Shown here one piece after another: positions 52,526 through 60,608 of a stretch of 64,000 nt of DNA (its first letter is position 1; every line of letters starts with the position of its first letter). Made by a program: the position numbers and the translations under genes. The stretch spans positions 1 to 64,000 of the forward strand of contig NZ_SBII01000005.1 of the NCBI RefSeq assembly GCF_004028155.1. Direction: 5' to 3'. Under the pieces are notes generated by a model. It did no database searches. It saw only the letters and a list, made by a program, of their open reading frames with translations, and was not told the DNA's origin. The stretch comes from Flavobacterium cerinum (lineage in GTDB: Bacteria; Bacteroidota; Bacteroidia; Flavobacteriales; Flavobacteriaceae).

Positions 52526-52876
52526 CTATCCGCCAACTCTTTTTATCTTATAGCCTTCTTTAGCTAAAAAATCCATTATTTTATTCCTAAAATCTCCCTG
52601 AATAATTATTTCTCCATCTTTGGCAGAACCACCAACACCACATAAGGTTTTTAATTGCTTTGCAACAGCTTTAAGGTCATCATCGCTGCCTTCATATCCT
52701 TTTACGATAGTTGCAACTTTACCGCCTCTGTTTTTCTTGTCCAGATGCGCTTCTAATTTCTGTTGATTGTTTGGCAGGGTTTCCTGCTGCTCGTCATTAC
52801 TTTCTAATTCAAAGTCTTTATTGGTGGAAAAAACAAATCCGCCTAAATCATCTAAACTGCTTAATTTCTTTGCCAT
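52526..52876 (-). CDS. SUI1/YciH-family translation initiation factor
   Basis: From the ATG at 52876 (MAKKLSSLDDLGGF) the product is 116 residues; an upstream Met at 52903 adds a non-family N-terminus. The SUI1/eIF1 fold is seen at about 48-116: KKNRGGKVATIVKGYEG and the DDDLKAVAKQLKTLCGVGGSAKDGEI stretch, then IIIQGDFRNKIMDFL and GYKIKRVGG. YciH-type proteins affect initiation fidelity. It is adjacent to the dioxygenase gene in the same orientation. Confidence 0.9.
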   Translation of the reverse strand: MAKKLSSLDDLGGFVFSTNKDFELESNDEQQETLPNNQQKLEAHLDKKNRGGKVATIVKGYEGSDDDLKAVAKQLKTLCGVGGSAKDGEIIIQGDFRNKIMDFLAKEGYKIKRVGG

Positions 52877-52947
52877 AGTGTTTGAATTATAAAATAAAGG
52901 CATCGGATTATTACAGCCAATGCCTTAGTATGGTATAAAATTATATA

Positions 52948-53904
52948 TTATTTTTTGATTAATCCCAGTTCTACAAGGCGTTCATAAAGAAAATCACCTG
53001 CAGTTATATCATCATATAATTTAGGGTGTTGTTTATTGACACAATTCTCTAGACAGTTTAGCTTCATTTCAGCAACAGGATGCATAAAGAAGGGAATTGA
53101 ATAACGGGATGAACCCCATAGTTCTCTTGAAGGATTTACAACCCTGTGGATGGTTGATTTTAGTTTGTTATTCGTGTGGCGTGAAAGCATATCGCCTACA
53201 TTGATAACAAGTTCATCCGGCTCAGCTATAGCATCAATCCATTCGCCTTCGTGATTTTGAACCTGTAGGCCACGACCCTGAGCACCCATTAGCAGGGTTA
53301 TAAGGTTAATGTCGCCATGTGCTGCAGCTCTAACAGCATCTTTAGGTTCGTTTGTAATAGGAGGATAATGTATTGGGCGTAATATGCTATTCCCTTCATT
53401 TACATAATCGTCAAAATAAAACTCATTTAGGCCTAGGTAGATAGCTAATGCACGTAGTACATATACCCCCGTTTTTTCAAGCATTTTATAAGCTTGTTCT
53501 CCTGTTTTATTAAAGTTAGCCAATTCGTTGACCGATACATTATCATGATAGTGTGGATGCCCCTTATAAATAGAATCCTCAGCAAGATACTGTCCGAAGT
53601 GCCAAAATTCTTTTAGATCACCCTGTGTGTGTCCTTTGGCCTTTTCTTTACCAAAAGAAACATAACCACGTTGCCCGCCAATGCCAGGGACTTCGTATTG
53701 TTCTTTGACTTCCAGAGGAAGGATAAAGAAGTTTTTTACTTCATTGTATAGATCGTTTACTAAAGCTTCATCAAGAAAATGTCCCTTTAGTGCTACGAAA
53801 CCAATTTCTTCATACGCATTACCAATTTCATTGATGAATTTTTGTTTTCTCTCAGGGTTATCAGATAGGAAATCGTGTAAATCTACACTGGGAATATTTT
53901 GCAT
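52948..53904 (-). CDS. 2-oxoglutarate/Fe(II) dioxygenase, isopenicillin N synthase-like
   Basis: The 318-residue protein has the double-stranded beta-helix with the Fe-binding HxD...H set: His-x-Asp in AAHGDINLITLLMG (about 190-203) and the distal His in STIHRVVNPS (about 255-264). The N-terminal DIOX_N domain contains VDLHDFLSDN and the GQRGYVSFGKEKAKG region. Isopenicillin N synthase-like oxidases act on varied small molecules; no biosynthetic cluster surrounds this gene, so the substrate is unknown. Confidence 0.87.
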   Translation of the reverse strand: MQNIPSVDLHDFLSDNPERKQKFINEIGNAYEEIGFVALKGHFLDEALVNDLYNEVKNFFILPLEVKEQYEVPGIGGQRGYVSFGKEKAKGHTQGDLKEFWHFGQYLAEDSIYKGHPHYHDNVSVNELANFNKTGEQAYKMLEKTGVYVLRALAIYLGLNEFYFDDYVNEGNSILRPIHYPPITNEPKDAVRAAAHGDINLITLLMGAQGRGLQVQNHEGEWIDAIAEPDELVINVGDMLSRHTNNKLKSTIHRVVNPSRELWGSSRYSIPFFMHPVAEMKLNCLENCVNKQHPKLYDDITAGDFLYERLVELGLIKK

Positions 53905-54070
53905 AAATAATTGCTGTTATAGTATGTATAATGGGCCAAAGCTACAGAAATACAAAAGTATAGAATAATTATATTTCTGTTATGCTTAAGTTATTAACAC
54001 TTCAAAAGTCTGGATTAAATTAGAGGTAAAATTATTTCTATAACATTTATAATACAATCTGTTATTTTAT

Positions 54071-54078
54071 TACTTTTG
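54071..54078 (+). promoter_or_regulatory. -7 promoter box of the E1 fusion gene
   Basis: TACTTTTG matches TAnnTTTG and lies 33 bases before the ATG at 54112. It supplies the TTG that opens a longer in-frame reading starting at 54076. Confidence 0.5.
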
Positions 54079-54111
54079 GATGCGTTTAATAATGATTATT
54101 CAAAAATCACC

Positions 54112-56088
54112 ATGAATTTCGATAGAAAAGAATTAACCAACGAACAATTACTCGATTTATATAAGAAATTAATAAAGCCAAGGCTTATAGAGGAGAAGAT
54201 GCTTATCCTTATACGTCAGGGTAAAGTATCCAAATGGTTTTCAGGTATAGGTCAGGAAGCTATTTCAGTAGGTGTAACTGCTGTTTTAGATAAAGATGAA
54301 TACATATTACCTATGCACCGTAACCTTGGTGTATTCACGGGAAGAGATATTCCGCTTTCAAGACTTTTTTCTCAATGGCAGGGAAAAGCTAATGGCTTTA
54401 CAAAAGGACGTGACCGTTCTTTCCACTTTGGTACACAGGAATACAAAATTATAGGGATGATATCTCACCTTGGTCCACAGCTAGGTGTTGCCGATGGTAT
54501 CGCTTTGGCTCATAAGCTGAAGAAAGAGAATAAAGTAACTGCTGTATTTACAGGAGAAGGTGCTACCAGTGAAGGTGATTTCCATGAAGCATTGAATATT
54601 GCTGCTGTTTGGGAACTTCCGGTATTGTTTATTGTAGAAAATAATGGTTACGGATTATCTACACCAACCAATGAGCAGTATCGTTGTGAAAACATAGCGG
54701 ATAAAGGTATTGGTTTCGGGATGGAGTCTCATATTATAGATGGTAACAACATCCTCGAAGTGTTTACTAAGCTTACAGATATTGTGGCTTCATTACGTGA
54801 AAATCCACGTCCGGTTTTACTGGAATTTAAAACATTCAGGATGCGAGGCCATGAAGAAGCGAGTGGTACAAAGTATGTTCCGCAAGAGCTTATGGATATG
54901 TGGGCTATTAAAGATCCTGTGACTAATTATATGGATTTCCTTAAAGCAGAAGGTGTTCTTACTGAAGAGTATGATACCCAACTTCGTGCTGAATTAAAGA
55001 AAGAAATTGACGAAAATTATCAAAAAGCTTCTAACGAACCTGCTATTGAAGCAAGTTTGAGCGAAGAGTTAAATGATGTATACAAATCCTATAAATATGA
55101 GGAAGTTACTCATTCTGAAAAGAAAGATAATGTTCGTATGATCGATGCTATTTCACAAGGTCTTAAGCAATCTATGGAGCGTCATGAGAATCTTGTGATA
55201 ATGGGGCAGGACATTGCCGAATATGGTGGTGCTTTTAAAATTACCGATGGCTTTGTTGCTGCATTTGGAAAAGACCGTGTTAGGAATACTCCTATATGCG
55301 AATCGGCTATCGTTTCTACAGGAATGGGACTTTCTATTAACGGATACAAATCGGTTATAGAAATGCAGTTTGCCGATTTCGTTTCTACAGGTTTTAACCC
55401 TATAGTAAACTATCTGGCAAAAGTACATTACAGATGGCAGGAAAATGCAGATGTTGTAGTACGTATGCCTTGCGGAGCAGGAGTACAGGCGGGTCCTTTC
55501 CACTCTCAGACTAACGAAGCATGGTTTACAAAAACACCTGGACTTAAAGTGGTGTACCCGGCATTCCCGTATGATGCTAAAGGGCTTTTGGCAGCAGCAA
55601 TAAACGACCCTAACCCGGTTATGTTCTTTGAACATAAAGCTTTATATAGAAGTGTTTATCAGGATGTACCACCAGATTATTACACAATTCCTCTTGGAAA
55701 AGCGGCTCTGTTAAGAGAAGGCAGCGATGTAACTGTGATTTCCTTTGGAGCAGGTGTACATTGGGCGCTGGAAACATTAGATAAAAACCCTGATATAAAA
55801 GCAGATCTTTTAGACCTGCGTTCACTACAGCCATTAGATACTGAGGCTATATATGCATCAGTTAAGAAAACAAATAAGGTGATCATCCTTCAGGAAGATT
55901 CATTATTTGGTGGTATAGCAAGTGATATTTCTGCTATGATCATGGAAAATTGTTTTGAATATCTTGATGCTCCTGTAAAGCGTGTTGGAAGTCTTGAGAG
56001 TGCTATACCGTTTGTAAAAGCACTGGAAGACCAGTATTTACCAAAGCAACGTTTTGAAACTGCTTTAGCAGATTTGATTGCATATTAA
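54112..56088 (+). CDS. 2-oxoacid dehydrogenase E1, fused alpha and beta subunits
   Basis: From ATG 54112 the product is 658 residues; the upstream TTG at 54076 lies in the -7 box. The N-terminal half (1-330) is E1 alpha, with the thiamine-diphosphate-binding GEGATSEGDFHEALNIAAVW (about 154-173) and ENNGYGLS. The C-terminal half (about 345-658) is E1 beta, with MGQDIAEYGGAFK and MFFEHKALYR. It decarboxylates a 2-oxoacid, most likely branched-chain, and passes the acyl group to E2. No E2 or E3 gene is adjacent. Confidence 0.9.
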   Translation: MNFDRKELTNEQLLDLYKKLIKPRLIEEKMLILIRQGKVSKWFSGIGQEAISVGVTAVLDKDEYILPMHRNLGVFTGRDIPLSRLFSQWQGKANGFTKGRDRSFHFGTQEYKIIGMISHLGPQLGVADGIALAHKLKKENKVTAVFTGEGATSEGDFHEALNIAAVWELPVLFIVENNGYGLSTPTNEQYRCENIADKGIGFGMESHIIDGNNILEVFTKLTDIVASLRENPRPVLLEFKTFRMRGHEEASGTKYVPQELMDMWAIKDPVTNYMDFLKAEGVLTEEYDTQLRAELKKEIDENYQKASNEPAIEASLSEELNDVYKSYKYEEVTHSEKKDNVRMIDAISQGLKQSMERHENLVIMGQDIAEYGGAFKITDGFVAAFGKDRVRNTPICESAIVSTGMGLSINGYKSVIEMQFADFVSTGFNPIVNYLAKVHYRWQENADVVVRMPCGAGVQAGPFHSQTNEAWFTKTPGLKVVYPAFPYDAKGLLAAAINDPNPVMFFEHKALYRSVYQDVPPDYYTIPLGKAALLREGSDVTVISFGAGVHWALETLDKNPDIKADLLDLRSLQPLDTEAIYASVKKTNKVIILQEDSLFGGIASDISAMIMENCFEYLDAPVKRVGSLESAIPFVKALEDQYLPKQRFETALADLIAY

Positions 56089-56113
56089 TATTATAATATA
56101 TTTTGTTTACAAG

Positions 56114-56150
56114 GCCACGCTTAAATCTGTTTGAGCGTGGTTTTTTTTAT
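56114..56150 (+). terminator. Rho-independent terminator
   Basis: CCACGCTTAAA and TTTGAGCGTGG pair with one G-U around a short loop, followed by TTTTTTTT. Confidence 0.85.
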
Positions 56151-56217
56151 GCGATATACTCGATACTACTATAAATAAAATCATTAGTAAACTCTCAATC
56201 CTGATTAGTGTTTTTCT

Positions 56218-56225
56218 TAACTTTG
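56218..56225 (+). promoter_or_regulatory. -7 box abutting the Nudix gene start
   Basis: TAACTTTG ends four bases before the ATG at 56230. As with other genes in this window, normal initiation spacing would yield a leaderless or nearly leaderless mRNA. Confidence 0.35.
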
Positions 56226-56229
56226 GTAT

Positions 56230-56649
56230 ATGAGAACATCAAAAATATTTGTTACGGTCGATGCCGTAATATTCAAAAAGACAGACTCAGCATATGACAT
56301 CCTTTTTATAAAACGGAAAAACGACCCTTATAAAGGTAAATGGGCTTTACCCGGTGGTTTTGTAGACGAAAACGAGGACTTGTTTGATGCTGCTAATCGG
56401 GAGCTATTAGAGGAGACGGGAGTTAAAGTAACCAGGCTTGAACAATTAGCTGCTTTTGGTAAACCTGGGCGTGATCCAAGGCAACATATAGTATCTATAG
56501 CTTATACAGGTTTTGCGGAAGAAAACACTAACGCTGTAGCTGCAGATGACGCGGATGAAGCAAAATGGTTCTCAATCAAGAAACTTCCGGAATTGGCTTT
56601 TGATCACGCTGATATAGTTAAGTCAGCACTAGATAAACACAAATTATGA
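56230..56649 (+). CDS. Nudix hydrolase
   Basis: The 139-residue protein has a perfect Nudix box: GFVDENEDLFDAANRELLEE continuing TGV (about 47-69), with the Gly-x5-Glu-x7-Arg-Glu-Leu-x-Glu-Glu pattern. The region before it (LFIKRKNDPYKGKWALPGG) fits the ADP-ribose/NADH-type subgroup. Substrate is unknown. It overlaps the thioesterase gene by 4 bases (ATGA), so they are translationally coupled. Confidence 0.9.
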   Translation: MRTSKIFVTVDAVIFKKTDSAYDILFIKRKNDPYKGKWALPGGFVDENEDLFDAANRELLEETGVKVTRLEQLAAFGKPGRDPRQHIVSIAYTGFAEENTNAVAADDADEAKWFSIKKLPELAFDHADIVKSALDKHKL

Positions 56650-57038
56650 GATTTCATACAAGAAAATGGGTGAAGCCAGAAGATTTGAATCCAAACGGGA
56701 CATTGTTTGGCGGTAAGTTATTAGCATGGATAGATGAAGAAGCTGCGTTGTATTCTATAATACAACTCGAAAATCAGAGAATCGTTACCAAGCATATGTC
56801 GGAAATTAATTTCATGAGTTCAGCAAAACAGGGTGATATTATTGAGATAGGTATTGATGTAGTGCGTTTTGGAACAACATCAATAGTCTTGAAATCTGAA
56901 GTGCGTAATAAAATGACTCAGGAAAAGATCATTACAGTAGATAATATTACTATGGTAAATCTGGATGGCTTAGGAAGGCCATCAGCTCACGGCAAAACAA
57001 AGATAGAATATGTAAAAGACAGAATTCTAAAACCTTAG
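56646..57038 (+). CDS. Acyl-CoA thioesterase, hotdog fold
   Basis: The 130-residue protein has the hotdog-fold acyl-CoA thioesterase pattern: LNPNGTLFGGKLLAWIDEEAA (about 13-33) with catalytic Asp/Glu candidates and the RIVTKHMSEINFMSSAKQGD segment. It hydrolyses acyl-CoA to free acid and CoA. The ATGA overlap with the Nudix gene suggests a shared operon. It is convergent with the MscS gene. Confidence 0.87.
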   Translation: MRFHTRKWVKPEDLNPNGTLFGGKLLAWIDEEAALYSIIQLENQRIVTKHMSEINFMSSAKQGDIIEIGIDVVRFGTTSIVLKSEVRNKMTQEKIITVDNITMVNLDGLGRPSAHGKTKIEYVKDRILKP

Positions 57039-58279
57039 CTGTCAATATAGCCTTTGCCGGAAGGTAATTCAAATATTTCAAGATCAAAGTAAGCAACAGA
57101 AGCTATGATATGGTCAAAAATATCGGCCATAATGTATTCGTAGTTAATCCAGCGCTTGTCTGATGTGAATACATAGATCTCAATAGGTATACCTTTTTCT
57201 GTTGGCTGCAGGTGACGGCACATAATAGTCATATTCTTATTCACACCCGGGTGTGTTTCTATATAACTATTGATGTATTTACGGAATAAACCTAAGTTGG
57301 TTAAGTTTCTGCCATTAATCGACAATGATTTGTCTACATTGTTTTGAGCATTATATTTGTCGATATCAACCTGACGTTGTTCTAGGTAAGCGGATATAAG
57401 CTGGATCTTTTTAAGATCATTCATTTCATCCCTATGGATAAAGCGTACACTATTTGCTTTAATAAGAATGTGTCTTTTGATGCGTCGTCCATCAGATTGC
57501 TGCATGCCTCTCCAGTTCTTAAAAGAATCGGATATTAAGCTATAGGTTGGAATTGTAGTATTGGTGTTGTCAAAATTACGAACCTTAACCGTTGCAAGAT
57601 TAATTTCGATAACATCGCCATCAGCGCCGTATTTTTCGATGGTAATCCAGTCGCCAATGCGCACAATATCGTTTACAGTAACCTGAATACTGGCTACAAA
57701 ACCCAATATAGTATCCCTGAAAATAAGAACGATAATGGCTGAAATTGCTCCAAAAGTACCTAAAAGAGTACCTATTTTTGTGTCAAATAGAATAAGAACA
57801 ATAGCTGTAATGCCGAATATCCAAAGGATTATCATAACAACCTGAACATAACTGTCTATTGGTTTGTCATTATAATCCGGCTGCTGTTTTAAATAATCAC
57901 GTATAGCATTGAAGATACTTCGGATGATCCAAAGGCTGAGCGTAATGATGAAAATTGTAATTCCTTTTGAGAAAATAAATTCCCAGTATACAAAGTCTTT
58001 AAGCGCTACCGGTAATGTTTTGTAAATAAAATATAAAGGAATTAAATGGGCAACATACTTCGATGTCTTGTTTTCAACCAATAAATCATCAAAAGTAGTT
58101 TTCGTCTTTTGAGCGATTATGGCTAAAGTAAGAACAATAATCTTTTTAAAGATCTTATCTAAGAGATAAGCAACAATAGCAATTACAAAAAGATTTACGA
58201 TAAGGTTACCGTAAATAGCAGATACATGCCCTAATTTAAGCTCTCTTAATAGTTTGTATGCCCAGTTAAATATTTCCAT
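57035..58279 (-). CDS. MscS-family mechanosensitive channel
   Basis: The 414-residue protein has five or so N-terminal membrane segments (about 22-45, 65-85, 95-115, 125-150, 155-180) and the conserved pore/beta-domain region with GTFGAISAIIVLIFRDTILGF (about 174-194) and VNDIVRIGDWI with NTTIPTYSLI following. It is of the YbdG/YnaI size. It relieves turgor on osmotic downshift. The DUF3817 gene follows one base apart on its upstream side. Confidence 0.9.
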   Translation of the reverse strand: MEIFNWAYKLLRELKLGHVSAIYGNLIVNLFVIAIVAYLLDKIFKKIIVLTLAIIAQKTKTTFDDLLVENKTSKYVAHLIPLYFIYKTLPVALKDFVYWEFIFSKGITIFIITLSLWIIRSIFNAIRDYLKQQPDYNDKPIDSYVQVVMIILWIFGITAIVLILFDTKIGTLLGTFGAISAIIVLIFRDTILGFVASIQVTVNDIVRIGDWITIEKYGADGDVIEINLATVKVRNFDNTNTTIPTYSLISDSFKNWRGMQQSDGRRIKRHILIKANSVRFIHRDEMNDLKKIQLISAYLEQRQVDIDKYNAQNNVDKSLSINGRNLTNLGLFRKYINSYIETHPGVNKNMTIMCRHLQPTEKGIPIEIYVFTSDKRWINYEYIMADIFDHIIASVAYFDLEIFELPSGKGYIDS

Positions 58280-58582
58280 TTAGATATTTTCGGAATTCTT
58301 ATATTCTTCACCTCTAAAATATTTCCATTCCATATAAAAAGTACCGAATGGGGGTATAGATGCCAGGCAGATGATCAGGTATTTTTTGAATGACCATTTT
58401 AGTTCAAATTTCAGCATTGTAGCCATAATTATATAAACTGTAAATAATAAACCATGTGCCATACCTGCTACGCGAACATACTCAGGCATGTCATACATGT
58501 ATTTAAGTGGCATTGCAATAAAAAACAGAACAAGTGCCGATATACCTTCAAGGGTAGCAATAATCTTAAATAAACGAATCAT
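58280..58582 (-). CDS. DUF3817-family membrane protein
   Basis: The 100-residue protein has three membrane segments and the family signature GISALVLFFIAMPLKYMYDMP (about 14-34), with conserved GMAHGLLFTVYIIM (about 41-54). It immediately precedes the MscS gene (stop and start are adjacent). The function is unknown; some relatives are linked to membrane integrity or transport. Confidence 0.88.
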   Translation of the reverse strand: MIRLFKIIATLEGISALVLFFIAMPLKYMYDMPEYVRVAGMAHGLLFTVYIIMATMLKFELKWSFKKYLIICLASIPPFGTFYMEWKYFRGEEYKNSENI

Positions 58583-58676
58583 AAACGAAAGGTTTTAATT
58601 TTAAGCTGCAAAGGTAGTCATTAGGCGCTTTCAATTAAAGTTAAAAGAATGCAATTCCAGCCAAATTAGCAATAAA

Positions 58677-58704
58677 AAAAGCTGTTTGATGACAAACAGC
58701 TTTT
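58677..58704 (-). terminator. Rho-independent terminator
   Basis: AAAAGCTGTTTG (58677-58688) and CAAACAGCTTTT (58693-58704) pair around a 4-base loop, with a T run on the minus strand. It serves the hypothetical gene at 58726. Confidence 0.85.
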
Positions 58705-58725
58705 AATTATAATGTTTTTGGGTAA

Positions 58726-59100
58726 TTAAAACGCTAAAAAGGCTTTATTGTACTCCTTAAGATCAAGAAGATTATTCTTATGGCTTAGGTCACTGAATAA
58801 AGATAAAAGATATTCAAGACTTTCCATGTTGTTTTCTGCGCCACCTGCATTGCTGTCTTTTACTAACTCTGTTTCGTCATCTACAGGCTCATCATCTGGT
58901 ATAGCGATAAGAAAAGCTCCATTAGCCTCCAGGTGCTCATAAGTAAGACGGATCGCCTTAGTTAATACCGGATTTTGCTCTTCAAGGGAATATTCGCGTA
59001 ATTTTTTCAGATCGGCAATTAATGGTTCGGCTTCAAAACCTTTTTTAAAAAGGTCGAGCTGTATTTTGTTGATCAGTTTTAGTGCACTCGGATTTTCCAC
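58726..59100 (-). CDS. Conserved hypothetical protein, acidic
   Basis: The 124-residue protein is helical and acidic with no signal or membrane segment. The first half (ALKLINKIQLDLFKKGFEAE, about 5-24, and PVLTKAIRLTYEHLEANGAF) resembles small uncharacterised Flavobacteriaceae proteins; an Asp/Glu/Gly-rich linker (about 68-90) separates it from a C-terminal helix pair. No family name is assigned. It has a terminator of its own and is divergent from the DUF6155 gene. Confidence 0.65.
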   Translation of the reverse strand: MENPSALKLINKIQLDLFKKGFEAEPLIADLKKLREYSLEEQNPVLTKAIRLTYEHLEANGAFLIAIPDDEPVDDETELVKDSNAGGAENNMESLEYLLSLFSDLSHKNNLLDLKEYNKAFLAF

Positions 59101-59188
59101 AGTAAAAGTTTATTTAGTTTTGACTTTGTTTAAAGGATTGCAAAAATACTATTTTATATAATTTTTCCACATTCTTTTTTACATTTTA

Positions 59189-59219
59189 TTGCTGATGGTA
59201 AAATTAAGCTTTATTTTTG
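59189..59219 (+). promoter_or_regulatory. Consensus promoter abutting the DUF6155 start
   Basis: TTG (59189-59191) and TATTTTTG (59212-59219) are separated by 20 bases, a full match to the -33/-7 consensus. The -7 box ends six bases before the ATG at 59226, so the transcript would have almost no leader. Confidence 0.6.
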
Positions 59220-59225
59220 GATGCC

Positions 59226-59738
59226 ATGAGTAAACGCGACCTTAAAAAATACCTTGCTTCATTGCCTAATGATGAATTGCAGGAACAACTAATATCACTC
59301 TATGATAAGTTTAGTGATGTAAAAGCTTATTATGATTTTGTTTTTAATCCAAAGGAAGAAAAACTGGAACAGGAGGCGAAGGTTAAAATAGCAAATGAAT
59401 ATTTCCCAATAAAAGGTAAGCGTCCAAAATTACGAAGGTCAACCGCTCAAAAGTACATTAAACATTTTCTATCATTAGGCGTAGATCCTTATATTGTAGC
59501 AGATGTTATGCTGTTTAATATTGAAACGGCTCAAAAATATTCGACAAAACGTGAATTCAGTAATTCGTCTTTTTATAAAAGTATTCTCAATTCTTATAAA
59601 CAGGCTGTAGATTATATTGTTGTAAATGGTATATCGGGTGATTTTAAGGCGCGGTTGTTAGCAATTCATGACCAGACTTTTAAGCAGCATTGGGAAAACA
59701 GGAAAGAATTCGAAAGGATATATGATAATTTTGAATAA
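59226..59738 (+). CDS. DUF6155-family protein
   Basis: From ATG 59226 (MSKRDLKKYLASLPN) the product is 170 residues; the TTG at 59217 lies in the -7 box. It opens with KRDLKKYLASLPNDELQEQL and continues with FPIKGKRPKLRRSTAQKYIKHF, the DUF6155 pattern. It is helical and basic, without signal or membrane segments. Function unknown. The 3' end meets the endonuclease V gene one base apart (convergent). Confidence 0.85.
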   Translation: MSKRDLKKYLASLPNDELQEQLISLYDKFSDVKAYYDFVFNPKEEKLEQEAKVKIANEYFPIKGKRPKLRRSTAQKYIKHFLSLGVDPYIVADVMLFNIETAQKYSTKREFSNSSFYKSILNSYKQAVDYIVVNGISGDFKARLLAIHDQTFKQHWENRKEFERIYDNFE

Positions 59739-59739
59739 C

Positions 59740-60447
59740 TCAAAATAATTCTGTCTGGACATCAATTACATGATAACCTTCTTTAAGTTTTCCGACTCTA
59801 AATAAATTTACCTTTTCATGTGCATGGCGGGTAGGTTCGGGAATCCTATGTTTTAAAACACAAGCTCTCATTAGTTCCAGACTATCGTTTACAGATACTT
59901 TGTGACCTGGCGAAATATAAACAGGTTTTACGCCGTCTTTTGTCCGTAAAGCAAATCCCATATGCTCTCCCTGACTGATTATAGCGCTATTATTAAATTT
60001 TTCAAGTCCTAAGGGTTTGTAATCACCATGAAGCATATTTTTTGCACAACCAATTGAAGGATGGTCGGTAAGTACACCAAAGTGTGATGCAATCCCCATT
60101 CGCCTTGGATGTGTAACACCTTGACCGTCTAGTATCATTAAATCAGGCTTTTGTGGTAACTGTTCCCATGCTTTTAATAATGCAGGAACTTCACGAAAAC
60201 CTAAATAGCCCGGTATATAAGGAAATGTAGTTTTAGCAATGACCAGCGAATAGGAGAGTGGTACCATTTGCGGGTAACTCAATACAACAATGCCGGCATA
60301 TACAATATCAGTATCCTTATTATGAGATATATCTCCACCGGCAATTGTTGTGATATTGACGTTTTCTGTCGTCAATGAGACTTTCTTACGGAGTTCATTT
60401 TGCATATTTGTCGCTTCTGTGAGCGATATAGTATCATAGTTTATCAT
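59740..60447 (-). CDS. nfi: Endonuclease V (deoxyinosine 3'-endonuclease)
   Basis: From the ATG at 60447 (MINYDTISLTEATNMQNELR) the product is 235 residues; an upstream Met at 60480 adds a non-family N-terminus. The EndoV hallmarks are GGDISHNKDTDIVYAGIVVL (catalytic Asp), the PYIPGYLGFREVPALLKAW wedge segment (about 76-95) and LMILDGQGVTHPRRMGIASH (catalytic Asp and the inosine-recognition region). It nicks DNA 3' of deoxyinosine, starting repair of deaminated adenine. Confidence 0.95.
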   Translation of the reverse strand: MINYDTISLTEATNMQNELRKKVSLTTENVNITTIAGGDISHNKDTDIVYAGIVVLSYPQMVPLSYSLVIAKTTFPYIPGYLGFREVPALLKAWEQLPQKPDLMILDGQGVTHPRRMGIASHFGVLTDHPSIGCAKNMLHGDYKPLGLEKFNNSAIISQGEHMGFALRTKDGVKPVYISPGHKVSVNDSLELMRACVLKHRIPEPTRHAHEKVNLFRVGKLKEGYHVIDVQTELF

Positions 60448-60608
60448 ATATCCTTCTTCATAGAATTCCAAAATTAACAATTAAACTACTGGTTTCCTGA
60501 TGTATTTTGCTAATGTTTCATTAAAGTTTAAAGTTCTCATAATAATTATGAGTATCTATACAAATAAGAACGTTTAATTATTATAATTTTGTGGATTACG
60601 AAAACTGC

